From: Saccharopolyspora erythraea NRRL 2338
GTDB taxonomy: Bacteria; Actinomycetota; Actinomycetes; Mycobacteriales; Pseudonocardiaceae
Reading direction: 5' to 3'
Assembly (NCBI RefSeq): GCF_000062885.1
Contig: NC_009142.1
Span: forward strand, 6,065,584 to 6,129,583
DNA: 64,000 bases
Part shown: positions 16,887 to 25,041 of the stretch, one piece after another
Position numbering within the stretch: position 1 is the stretch's first letter
How the letters are laid out: the number at the start of each line of letters is the position of its first letter
The notes under the pieces: generated by a model
What the model was told of the DNA's origin: nothing
Database searches by the model: none
The model's input: the letters and a program-made list of their open reading frames with translations, nothing else
Position numbers and translations under genes: made by a program

Positions 16887-17498
16887 TCAGGAGAGGTTGT
16901 CGAGCACCGCCTGCGCCACGGCCTTCATCGTCGTCCGGCGGTCCATCGCGGTGCGCTGCAACCAGCGGAACGACTCCGGCTCGGAAAGGCTGTGCTTGCT
17001 CATCAGCAGGCCCTTGGCCCGCTCGATGGTCTTGCGCGCCTCGAGGCGCTCGTTGAGGTCGGCGACCTCGGCCTCCAGGGCCTGGACCTCGGTGAACCTC
17101 GACACCGCCAGCTCGATCGCGGGCACCAGGTCGCGCTTGGCGAACGGCTTGACCAGGTACGCCATCGCCCCGGCGTCGCGCGCCCGCTCGACCAGGTCGC
17201 GCTGGCTGAACGCGGTGAGGATGACCACCGGGGCGATCCGCTCGCCCGCGATGTTGGACGCCGCCTCGATGCCGTCCATCTTCGGCATCTTGATGTCCAG
17301 GATCACCAGATCCGGGCGCAGCTCGTCAGCGAGCCGGACGGCCTCCTGGCCGTCGGCGGCCTCGCCCACGACCTGGTAGCCCTCCTCGCGAAGCATCTCG
17401 ACCAGGTCGAGCCTGATCAACGCCTCGTCCTCGGCCACGAGTACGCGCCGTTCGACGGGCTTGGCCTCGCGTGGGTCCTCGGCAGCCGGCGTGGTCAC
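16887..17498 (-). CDS. pdtaR: Response regulator with ANTAR RNA-binding domain (PdtaR-like)
   Basis: 203 residues. The receiver (about 18-135) has the acidic pocket AEDEAL, phosphorylated Asp in LVILDIKMP, Thr in ILTAFS and Lys in LVKPFAK, all intact. The ANTAR domain (about 145-200) reads LEARKTIERAKGLLMSKHSL then ESFRWLQRTAM and binds tandem RNA hairpins to prevent termination. This is the arrangement of mycobacterial PdtaR (Rv1626), whose kinase PdtaS is encoded elsewhere. Start GTG 17498 has AGGAGG just upstream; the longer frame is untranslated. The neighbouring polA supports orthology. Confidence 0.9.
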   Translation of the reverse strand: MTTPAAEDPREAKPVERRVLVAEDEALIRLDLVEMLREEGYQVVGEAADGQEAVRLADELRPDLVILDIKMPKMDGIEAASNIAGERIAPVVILTAFSQRDLVERARDAGAMAYLVKPFAKRDLVPAIELAVSRFTEVQALEAEVADLNERLEARKTIERAKGLLMSKHSLSEPESFRWLQRTAMDRRTTMKAVAQAVLDNLS

Positions 17499-17630
17499 CG
17501 GATCCTCCTGGATCAGTCTCGGGTCCGCCCGGTGCGGTCGCACCGGAAAGTGCAGCCTACAGGCCATGCCACCGCCGCGAGCCGCGCAGGAGGGGTGAGC
17601 CTTCCGACATCGGTTTCCGGCAGGTGAAGA

Positions 17631-19184
17631 TCAGGAGACGGCGGCCCTACGGCGCACGAACGCGACGTAGACCAGCAGGATGGCGGCCAGGCTGACCAGG
17701 CTCAGCCCGAGCTGGGAGCGGGTCTCGCCGATGAGGCCCATCGTCAGCACCACGGCGGCGATCAGCGCCAGCGTCGCCCAGGTGAGGTATGGGAACAGCC
17801 ACATCCGCAACTTCAGCAACTCCGGCGACTCCCGCTCCAGGCGGCGGCGCATCCGCAGCTGCGACATCGCGATGATGGCGTAGACGAACAGCGCCACCGC
17901 GCCGGCGGAGTTGATGATGAAGTAGAAGATCGTGTCCGGCGCGACGTAGCTCATGGCCACCGCCACGTAGCCGACGAGCGTCGACAGCAGGATCGCCTTC
18001 CACGGCACGCCGCGAGCGTTGACGTCCTGGATCCAGTTCGGGGCGAAGCCGTGCCTGCGCAGGGCGAACAGCATGCGCGAGGCCGTGTAGAGGCCGGAGT
18101 TGAGCACCGACAGCACGGCGGTGAACACCACGACGTTGACCACGGTCCCGGCGGCGGGGATGCCGAAGCGGGCGAAGGCGGCGGCGAAGGGACTGGTCTC
18201 GGACGGGATGTCGCCCCACGGCGTGATCATGACCAGCAGCGCCACCGACCCGACGTAGAACAGCAGCACCCGCCACACCACCGCCTTGGTGGCCTTGGCG
18301 ACGGCGCGCTCGGGTTCGTCGGACTCGGAGGAGACGATCGTCACGATCTCGGTGCCGAAGTAGGAGAAGATCACGATCACCACGCCGTGCACCACGGAGA
18401 AGCCACCGGTCGCGAAGAACCCGTCGAGGGCGATGTTGCCGACGGAGAAGTCCGCGCCTGGCCACAACCCGAGCACGAACAGCGCGCCCAGCGCCAGGAA
18501 CACCACGATCGTGACGACCTTGACCGAGGCCAGCCAGAACTCCGTCTCGCCGAACGAACGCACCGACACCAGGTTCGTACCGGTCAGCAGCACCATCAGC
18601 AGCAGCGAGAACACCCACTGCGGCACCGACGGCAGCAGCGGCTGGAGCAGCTTGGCGCCGGCGACCGCCTCGAACGCCACCACGCCGACCCAGAAGTACC
18701 AGTACAGCCAGCCGATGGTGAAGCCCGCCCAGCCGCCCAGCGACGCTCGCGCGTACTCCATGAACGACCCCAGCGCCGGCGCGGCGGTGGCCATCTCCCC
18801 CAGCATCCGCATGACGAGGACGACGATCGCCCCGCCCAGCGCGTAGGAGAGCACCGCCGCGGGCCCGACGGTCTCGATGACCGCCCCGCTGCCGATGAAC
18901 AGGCTCGCCCCGATGATCCCGCCCAGCGCGATCATCTGCAGATGCCGGCTCTTCAGACTCCGCCGCAGCCCGGAGTCGTCGGCCCTGGCGACGTCGGCCT
19001 TGGCGACGTCGGCGGTCCTGGCGACGTCGGGCCTGGCGACGCCGGCGGTCCGGGCGACGTCGGCGGCCCCACCACCGACCGCCGCCTCCGCACCGTCGGC
19101 TGCCCCGCCACCTACCGGACCGGCCGCATCGGAGCCGCCCGCCCCGCCATCCGCCGGTCGCCCGCGCCCCGCACCATCGGCCAT
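17631..19184 (-). CDS. Amino-acid permease, APC superfamily
   Basis: 517 residues with about 12 membrane segments, beginning LKSRHLQMIALGGIIGASLF, the TM1 motif of AAT/GABA-permease-type transporters. The helix-6 region IFSYFGTEIVTIVSSESDEP and the loop GLYTASRMLFALRRHG also fit. It carries out proton-coupled amino-acid uptake across the plasma membrane; the substrate is not determinable. The first about 75 residues are unusual: Gly/Ala-rich, then repeats of DVAR/DVAK, with no counterpart in typical permeases, so the true start may be an in-frame GTG nearer the permease domain. Confidence 0.85.
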   Translation of the reverse strand: MADGAGRGRPADGGAGGSDAAGPVGGGAADGAEAAVGGGAADVARTAGVARPDVARTADVAKADVARADDSGLRRSLKSRHLQMIALGGIIGASLFIGSGAVIETVGPAAVLSYALGGAIVVLVMRMLGEMATAAPALGSFMEYARASLGGWAGFTIGWLYWYFWVGVVAFEAVAGAKLLQPLLPSVPQWVFSLLLMVLLTGTNLVSVRSFGETEFWLASVKVVTIVVFLALGALFVLGLWPGADFSVGNIALDGFFATGGFSVVHGVVIVIFSYFGTEIVTIVSSESDEPERAVAKATKAVVWRVLLFYVGSVALLVMITPWGDIPSETSPFAAAFARFGIPAAGTVVNVVVFTAVLSVLNSGLYTASRMLFALRRHGFAPNWIQDVNARGVPWKAILLSTLVGYVAVAMSYVAPDTIFYFIINSAGAVALFVYAIIAMSQLRMRRRLERESPELLKLRMWLFPYLTWATLALIAAVVLTMGLIGETRSQLGLSLVSLAAILLVYVAFVRRRAAVS

Positions 19185-19352
19185 CCCAGCCCCCGAAAGG
19201 TAGATCCAATCCCGACAGGAGGCTGCGAACCTAACCCCGCGACGATCTCCGCACCAGAGTCCCGAACCAGGGCAAACCCGACACCAAGCCGCCCCACCCA
19301 GGCACCCTCCCGCGCCAGTTGATCAACCCTCGCGTATGCTCGGACCAGGTAG

Positions 19353-19425
19353 GCCCCCGTAGCCCAACGGCAGAGGCAGCGGACTCAAAATCCGTCCAGT
19401 GTGCGTTCGAATCGCACCGGGGGCA
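19353..19425 (+). tRNA. tRNA with anticodon CAA (nominally Leu), class I shape
   Basis: A complete 73-nt cloverleaf: acceptor GCCCCCG paired with CGGGGGC, a D arm, anticodon stem GCGGA/TCCGT with loop CTCAAAA (CAA at 19386-19388), a five-base variable loop CCAGT, T arm GTGCG-TTCGAAT-CGCAC and discriminator A. CCA is not encoded. Leucine tRNAs normally have a long variable arm, which is missing here, so the amino-acid identity is uncertain although the anticodon reads UUG. It lies alone, directly before decayed DNA with a recombinase remnant. Confidence 0.85.
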
Positions 19426-19626
19426 CGTACAGCATCTACACAAGCGCCTGGGGTGTGTGGATGACATTGTCTCGTTGATTGTTTCCGCTGCTTGGGCAAT
19501 GGCGGGGTAGGTAGTCGACTGGCAGCTTGAGCCGACGCGTGATGTCCGTGAGCTGGCATTGACACCGATCGCTCTCGGCATGCCGTTGACGGGATGCGGG
19601 GTCGTCGGTGCTCTCAAGGTCGGCGG

Positions 19627-19860
19627 TTAGGAGCTCTCACCGATCAGGCCGAAGACCCGCTTGGCGAAGAACCGTGACACCGCGCCGAGCACGTGGTCTT
19701 CGCGCAGGTACACGGTCTAGGGGTGCCCTTCGTGCTTGTCGGGTCGGCCGCGGTTGTTGTTGCGGGGCCAGCACAGGTACTAGGCGTGTTGTTCCGGGAC
19801 GTTGGTGAGAGAGCGACACGCCTGGTGCGGGTCTTGATGCATAGGGGGGCCTTCTGGTGT
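19627..19860 (-). pseudogene. C-terminal remnant of a serine recombinase
   Basis: In one minus-strand frame the sequence reads YLCWPRNNNRGRPDKHEGHP, a stop, then TVYLREDHVLGAVSRFF and AKRVFGLIG before a TAA. The V-x-L/V-RED-x-L...FF...RVFG pattern and the preceding Cys/Arg-rich stretch match the zinc-ribbon tail of actinobacterial recombinase-family proteins. Two in-frame TAG codons and the absence of the catalytic N-terminus show it is dead. Its position just downstream of a tRNA suggests an old integrated element. Identification is by motif memory. Confidence 0.6.
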
Positions 19861-20650
19861 TATCGAGGATTGCTCGGGATCTCCCCCTTGTTGCCTGCGA
19901 TTACCTGGGATATTGAGCCACTCGATTGCTTACGATCCCAATAATGAGTGCCCTGCGTTGGGATCAGTCCCCAAGATCTGTCCACCGAAGCGCGGGTCGG
20001 ATGGGTTCATGCCATACCAATGGTCATCTGCACCATTGCCGATGTCTCACGGACTCAGCGATGGTGTCCATGTAGGCGGCCAGGTTTGGCTACGGATAGT
20101 CCGCGAGCTCCGACCGTGTATAGAGGAAAGCGCGGCTTCGACGCGAGGGATCGGTTTGGTCCGGCGGTCGCTCTGTGGCGTCGGCAGCGCAGTTGACGCG
20201 GCCGAACGCCGCCAGCACGCGGATCATGCACGGCAGCAGGCCGAGACCTCGCATGCCGCCGCACGCGCCGGGATGACGAGTCCGCGGACCAGCTCGTAGG
20301 AGCCTGGCGATCTCCAGCGCCTTCGACCCCTCATCATCGTCGAACAGACCGGTCATCGCCGCCGTGAAACCTCCAGCCCACCGCGCGGTATCGACCAGCG
20401 GCGAGAGTGCCCCTCTTTCACCCGGACAGCACTGACTCCGCGCCTCGGCGTTTTCTAGTACGGCAGTCAGAGACTTCGTTCCTGACGTGGGGTCAGCGCC
20501 TTTGAGCTGCGGAGATTCTCGGCTCATCCGGTGGCGCGAACGAGCGCGGGCCGCTCCGTGAGCGTCATGGCACCACCACCGCACACGCCTCGAACTCATG
20601 AAATGGCTGTGCGTACCAGGCCGCGACCCCGACGGCCGTATCGGATTTCG
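19861..20650. other. Decayed intergenic stretch, no supportable gene
   Basis: About 790 bp with lower G+C and irregular codon use. A minus-strand frame (about 20090-20530) contains a fragment reading TARWAGGFTAAMTGLFDDDEG that looks coding for a short distance but then degrades. No start with a good ribosome-binding site, no recognisable domain and no hairpin terminator. Probably relic DNA of an accessory element. Confidence 0.5.
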
Positions 20651-21235
20651 TTACGCGCGCAACGCATTCGACAGCGCATCCACGGTCACGCCCACGATAG
20701 CCAGGAGCTGCGCCGGGCTCGCCCCGGCCCTGCTCATGATGGCGAGCGACTGGTTCACTGCCGCCACGTGTACGGCGAAGGCTTCGGCGTCCTGGTCGGT
20801 CAGTCGGCCGGCCTTCAGCGCGGTGCGCAGGCGCAGGCGCTGTAAGCCGAGCATTCGCTTGGCGTGGGCCGCGACGCTCGGACTCAGCACTGGGATTGTC
20901 ATGGCCGACTGGGCAATCAGGCATCCATCAGGTACTTCGGGATCGGCGATGCGCCCCAGGGTGACGTCGAAGAACGCACGAAGAGCGGCAACGGGTTCCG
21001 AGGCCGCACACGACAGGGCGGCGTCGTACTGCTCGCCATAGCGCGCGGCGTAGAGGTCCAGGCAGCGCAGGAAGAGCGTGTCCTTGTCACCGAGGGAGGA
21101 GTAGATGGAGCTGCGGTTCAGACCGGTTGCCCGAGACAAATCGTCCAGTGAGGTGTCGGCGTAGCCGTCGCGCCAGAACTGGATCATCGCGGCGTCGAGC
21201 GCCGTGTCCATGTCGAACTGCTTCTTGCCTGCCAC
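20651..21235 (-). CDS. TetR/AcrR-family transcriptional regulator
   Basis: 194 residues. The N-terminal helix-turn-helix reads ALDAAMIQFWRDGYADTSLD then LSRATGLNRSSIYSSLGDKD, typical TetR. The C-terminal ligand-binding part has a TetR_C-type core (CLIAQSAMTIPVLSPSVAAH). The GTG start at 21235 is preceded by AAGGAAG; upstream frame extension overlaps the operator and is not coding. A perfect palindrome 55 bp upstream is its likely binding site, so it is probably autoregulated. No intact gene is divergently transcribed from the other side of the operator. Confidence 0.85.
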   Translation of the reverse strand: MAGKKQFDMDTALDAAMIQFWRDGYADTSLDDLSRATGLNRSSIYSSLGDKDTLFLRCLDLYAARYGEQYDAALSCAASEPVAALRAFFDVTLGRIADPEVPDGCLIAQSAMTIPVLSPSVAAHAKRMLGLQRLRLRTALKAGRLTDQDAEAFAVHVAAVNQSLAIMSRAGASPAQLLAIVGVTVDALSNALRA

Positions 21236-21290
21236 GCGGCACTTCCTTGCCGATGCGTCGATGGTTCGGACTGCGTTGCGCACGATACTA

Positions 21291-21310
21291 CTTGAACCGA
21301 TCGGTTCAAG
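21291..21310. promoter_or_regulatory. TetR-type operator, perfect 20-bp palindrome
   Basis: CTTGAACCGATCGGTTCAAG is self-complementary over 20 bp and lies between the TetR start and the empty side to the right. Size and symmetry fit binding of two TetR dimers or one extended dimer. It is the only such palindrome seen near this regulator. Confidence 0.8.
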
Positions 21311-21547
21311 ATGTGTAGCCTTCAAGCGTGGCGATGGACAGGCATACCGCGCACTTCGCGACCGCGCGAGAAGCACACCACGGGGCCCAGCCACCGCCGT
21401 CAGCTACACCGACCCAACCGCACGCCTGACACCGATGGAGGATCCCCGTGACCAGCCCGGCAACCAGCACTGCGCATGTCCGGAAAACACTGGCAGGACG
21501 CGGACGACCCCACCACCGAGAGCATTCAAGAGCGGCACTTCCCACAT
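21311..21547 (+). other. Possible truncated target gene of the TetR regulator
   Basis: At 21448 a GTG with GGAGGAT eight bases upstream opens a frame MTSPATSTAHVRKTLAGRG that looks like a genuine start but loses any coding character within about 30 codons and runs into the opposite-strand regulator. This could be the 5' stump of a gene once controlled by the palindrome. No product can be named. Confidence 0.3.
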
Positions 21548-22051
21548 TCAGAGAGACGCGTTGTATTCCTCGAGCGCTGAGCGCAGTCGCGCGACCAACA
21601 GGTCGTAATAGCCGACCATGTCCTGTAGCCGACGCTGCTGGAGCGCCGGGAGGTCCGCCCCGAGATGCTCGGCGCGATAAGACAGTTCACGGAGTTGTTC
21701 CGCCTGCCGCACCATGTGCCCGAGACATCCCACCCACGCATCCGGGCGCCATTCATACACGAAATGACGGGCTCCCGCCGGTTTGGAACGCGCGACCACG
21801 CCGTTGGTGATCAACAGCCGGGTCAGCTCCGAGACGGTCCCGACACTGGCCTCGAGTTCGTCCTGCAGTTGTTGGACGGTCATCGGCTGGTCGCTCAGCA
21901 GCAACACGGCCGCCATCCGGCCTGCCGTCGGAGGCCAGCCCATCGCCTGGCCGATGACTGTGGCGAAGTCATCAATCAAGAGTTCGGCCCTGCTAGACCG
22001 GGGACTGTCGTCGGACACGAGCTCCCATTTCAGTGTACGGTGAATTTTCAC
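21548..22051 (-). CDS. GbsR/MarR-type winged-helix regulator
   Basis: 167 residues. The central winged helix reads GRMAAVLLLSDQPMTVQQLQ then LEASVGTVSELTRLLITNGV and VARSKPAGARHFVYE, the form of GbsR-like regulators (choline-responsive repressor of betaine synthesis in Bacillus). A C-terminal helical part would form the dimer. The GTG start at 22051 lies in an A/T-rich dyad (GTGAATTTTCAC, 22040-22051) with no Shine-Dalgarno site; GTG at residue 12 is an alternative. It is divergent from a choline-dehydrogenase-like GMC gene, so control of that gene is likely (inference). Confidence 0.78.
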   Translation of the reverse strand: MKIHRTLKWELVSDDSPRSSRAELLIDDFATVIGQAMGWPPTAGRMAAVLLLSDQPMTVQQLQDELEASVGTVSELTRLLITNGVVARSKPAGARHFVYEWRPDAWVGCLGHMVRQAEQLRELSYRAEHLGADLPALQQRRLQDMVGYYDLLVARLRSALEEYNASL

Positions 22052-22138
22052 TATTGACTGAGAGTTGGGTGCGGGTCATATTACCGGTAAGCGCTGACGC
22101 TCTTCGGACGCTGCAACAACTCACGGAGGCCTCCTGCG

Positions 22139-23707
22139 ATGACGAACGGCTGGGACGCGATCGTAGTCGGTGCGGGGTCCGCCGGGGCACCGTTGGCGTG
22201 CCGACTCGCCGCGACCGGCCGACGGGTTCTACTCCTGGAGGCGGGTCCAGATTACCGCTCCGACCAGATGTCCGAGGCGTGGCGCTCGCCGAACCCCCTC
22301 CGTGCGCTGCTGGCCCCGGAAGCGCACGGGTCCTTGGTGTGGCCGGACCTGCTGGCGACCAGGACCGAAAAGCAGGAGGCCGCCTTGTACTGGCGCGGCC
22401 GCGGCACCGGCGGTAGCAGCTCGATCAACGGACAGATCGCGATCAGACCGCCGATGGAGGACTTCGAGGATTGGGTCCGACGGGGATGTGCAGGCTGGTC
22501 ACCGGAAGACGTGCTGCCCTACTTCTGCCGTGCCGAGGACGACGAGGAGTTCGGCGACGCCTCCTACCACGGCAGGGGCGGGCCGACACCGATCCACCGA
22601 ATGCCATGGGAGGACTGGGGCTCCGTGGACACCGCCCTGTGCACCGCCGCGCTCTCCGCCGGCCACGCCTGGGCCGAGGATGTCAACGCGCCGGGTGCGC
22701 GGGGAGTCTCCCCGTACCCGATCAACTCCCGTGGCGGCCGCAGGGTCACGGTCAACGACGGCTACCTGGAACCCGAGCGAGGATCCTCGACGCTGACCAT
22801 CCGCGGCGACGCCCTCGTCGACAGGGTCTTGATCAGCGGTGGCCGGGCGGTGGGGGTGCGCTACCTCGCCGGCGGCACCCTGACCGAGGAGCGGGCGGAC
22901 CTCGTCGTGCTCAGCGCCGGGGCCGTGCACTCCCCGGCGGTGCTGATGCGTTCGGGCATCGGTCCGGCCGTAGAGCTGCGTGCACTGGGCATCGACGTCG
23001 TCGCGGACCTGCCGGTCGGACACGGCCTGCAGGACCATCCCCTGGTGGGTGTGGCGATCCCGCTCAACGAGGAGTCGGCACTCCGCACGCCCGACGACCG
23101 GCACACCAACGTCTGCGTCCGCTACACCAGCGACCATCCCGATGCCCGGCCGCACGACATGATGCTCGTGTCGCTCAACCAGAACGTGCTGTCGATGGAA
23201 TGCGCCGACGTGCGCTTCGGCGCCGGCGCGTTCGGGGTGTGGGTCAACCAGACGTGGTCGCGCGGATCTGTCACCCTGACCTCGCGCGACCCGCGCGTGC
23301 AGCCTGAAGTCCGCGAGGCCATGCTCTCCGACGAACGGGACCTCGCCCGGCTACGCGCGGGCATCCGGGCGCTGGTCGACATGGCCCGAGGCGAAGAGGT
23401 GTCGGCGATCTCGGACGGTTCGTTCGAACGCGTCAACGCCACCTTGTTTTCCGTGCTCGACGACGACGCCGAGCTCGACGACCACCTGCTGGCCACCGCG
23501 GCCGACGCGCAGCACGCGACCAGCACCTGCCGCATGGGAGACCCGAACCACGCCGCCACCGTGGTCGACCCGCAATGCCGGGTCCTCGGCGTCGACGGGC
23601 TCCGCGTCGCCGACGCTTCGATCTTCCCGTCCGTACCGAGGGCCAACACCAACCTCACCACGATCATGGTCGGCGAGCTGGTGGCCGACCGCCTGGACCG
23701 CGCGTGA
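22139..23707 (+). CDS. GMC-family FAD oxidoreductase (choline dehydrogenase-like)
   Basis: 522 residues. N-terminal FAD-binding motif WDAIVVGAGSAGAPLACRLA, GMC signature 1 (RGRGTGGSSSINGQIAIRPP) and signature 2 (LSAGAVHSPAVLMRSGIGP) are complete. The C-terminal active site has the conserved His in DAQHATSTCRMG and Asn in NTNLTTIMVGE. The family oxidises primary or secondary alcohols (choline, glucose, aryl alcohols). With the GbsR-like divergent regulator, choline or a related alcohol is a reasonable guess, but no betaine aldehyde dehydrogenase is present. GGAGG stands nine bases before the ATG. A LuxR gene follows after 35 bp and may be cotranscribed. Confidence 0.88.
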   Translation: MTNGWDAIVVGAGSAGAPLACRLAATGRRVLLLEAGPDYRSDQMSEAWRSPNPLRALLAPEAHGSLVWPDLLATRTEKQEAALYWRGRGTGGSSSINGQIAIRPPMEDFEDWVRRGCAGWSPEDVLPYFCRAEDDEEFGDASYHGRGGPTPIHRMPWEDWGSVDTALCTAALSAGHAWAEDVNAPGARGVSPYPINSRGGRRVTVNDGYLEPERGSSTLTIRGDALVDRVLISGGRAVGVRYLAGGTLTEERADLVVLSAGAVHSPAVLMRSGIGPAVELRALGIDVVADLPVGHGLQDHPLVGVAIPLNEESALRTPDDRHTNVCVRYTSDHPDARPHDMMLVSLNQNVLSMECADVRFGAGAFGVWVNQTWSRGSVTLTSRDPRVQPEVREAMLSDERDLARLRAGIRALVDMARGEEVSAISDGSFERVNATLFSVLDDDAELDDHLLATAADAQHATSTCRMGDPNHAATVVDPQCRVLGVDGLRVADASIFPSVPRANTNLTTIMVGELVADRLDRA

Positions 23708-23742
23708 CAGAAACCACCGCCGCATCGCTAGGAGCTCGTCGC

Positions 23743-24441
23743 GTGACAATCCTGCAAAATCACACCGCCGACCACTTCCACAGCTCCACGAGAACGGCCA
23801 GCAAGGGTCACAAAGAGCAAGATACAGCAATTGCGACATTTCGCGTAGCCATTCACGCCTCGGACAAACTCATTCGCGAGGGCCTGGCCATCTGGGTACA
23901 GCAGGAACCACGAATGTCGGAGAGCGATATCGCCGACGCCGATGTCGTCGCGGTCGCGGAAGACACACCATTGTCCACGCTCGACACGTTGCGCGACCTG
24001 CGCTCCAACGCGAGCGGACGCGTCCTTCTCATCAGCGAGTACGAATGGAAGCGGTACATGGCCACGGCAGTCCGGTACGGCGTCCGCGCCGTGCTCTGGC
24101 GCGGACGCTTTTCCCGTAAGGCCTTTCTCGAGACGATCCGCACCATCGGAAACGGCGGAGGAGTCCTGCCTCCCGCACTGCAGGGGGCACTGGTGGAAGA
24201 GTTCGAGCGCATTCGCGAGCACGTGCTCGCACCCAGAGACCTCACGATGCACGGACTGACCAGCCGGGAGGTCGATGTTCTCCACGGGGTCGCCGACGGC
24301 CTGAGCCTCGAGGAGATCGCGCAGAAGCTCGCTTACTCGGAGCGCACCATCAAGAACATCCTCTACCAGTTCATGAAGCGGCTAGGACTCCGCAACCGCG
24401 CGCACGCCGTCGCCTACGCGATTCGGCTCGGGATCATCTGA
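23743..24441 (+). CDS. LuxR-family response regulator with degenerate receiver
   Basis: 232 residues. The N-terminal part has receiver topology (FRVAIHASDKLIREGLAIWV), but the phosphorylation-site Asp is not conserved (ADVVAVAEDTP) and the usual Lys reads Arg (AVLWRGRFS), so phosphorylation control is doubtful. The C-terminal LuxR helix-turn-helix is HGLTSREVDVLHGVADGLSL then EIAQKLAYSERTIKNILYQF. It is a distant paralogue of the two identical LuxR proteins at 28.9 and 30.7 kb. Start GTG 23743 has AGGAG eight bases upstream; GTG 23704 overlaps the previous stop and is possible. Confidence 0.85.
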   Translation: MTILQNHTADHFHSSTRTASKGHKEQDTAIATFRVAIHASDKLIREGLAIWVQQEPRMSESDIADADVVAVAEDTPLSTLDTLRDLRSNASGRVLLISEYEWKRYMATAVRYGVRAVLWRGRFSRKAFLETIRTIGNGGGVLPPALQGALVEEFERIREHVLAPRDLTMHGLTSREVDVLHGVADGLSLEEIAQKLAYSERTIKNILYQFMKRLGLRNRAHAVAYAIRLGII

Positions 24442-25041
24442 ACGAACACCGCATCACCGCACTGACCAGTCCGCGCCGGTGCGCGCTCAGGACAGGCCAG
24501 CGGTCGTTCACCGCCGAGGAGCCCGGGGCGACAGCCCTCCCCACGCCTGCGCGCCAGGCACGGGCAACGACGCCCGGGGCCAAGGCACCGTTCTTCAGCT
24601 CCGATCACCTCCTTTCCGCTATTTGGCCACCGCGCGTTCGCGAAGAATGGCACGCGCGTATCAACGCGCCGGCGGTTCCGCGGCTTCAGCGCGCAGGAAT
24701 CTCCGCTTTCGCCGACTCCAGCCTACGGAGCACCGCACCGGCTGCCAATAGCACGAACAGGACCGCCGAGGTTGCGACCTCGCGGCGACGAACCCACCCT
24801 ACGAATGCTCATCTGAGCGGATACTCAACGACTTCGGCATCACAGGATAATCCGAGCATACGAGACAAATCAACCGGCTCATCGACCTCGCCTCCAGAGG
24901 ACCGAAAGCCCGGGCCGGGGCCCCTGGTACAAACAGGCAAACTTTCTAGCGGAAAACAGCTCGGGCAAGGTTCGGTTCCCGAAGGTGCATTAACTTGGAC
25001 AGTGTTCCGAGTCAGCTTGAACCTGGGGAGTAAGAGGCGCT
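24442..25041. other. 600-bp intergenic region upstream of the SARP gene
   Basis: No confident gene. A minus-strand open stretch (about 24690-24800) encodes a hydrophobic segment VATSAVLFVLLAAGAVLRRL ending in TGA but has no usable start, so it may be a remnant. At 24603-24615 the plus strand reads GATCACCTCCTTT, identical to the 3' tail of 16S rRNA, meaning the minus strand carries a perfect anti-SD match; no convincing start follows at normal spacing. The SARP promoter should lie near the right end, but no box was recognised. Confidence 0.4.

Noticed and set aside
19319-19340. TTGATC ... TATGCT as a promoter for the tRNA
   Set aside because: The spacing is only 10 bp, too short for a sigma-70-type promoter.
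20090-20599. 169-codon minus-strand frame in the decayed region
   Set aside because: Only a short central part looks coding; no domain, poor start, mixed codon use. Treated as relic DNA.
24414-24653. 79-codon minus-strand frame in the gap before the SARP gene
   Set aside because: Overlaps the end of the LuxR gene, Cys/Arg/Pro-rich, and its start precedes rather than follows the strong anti-SD match.
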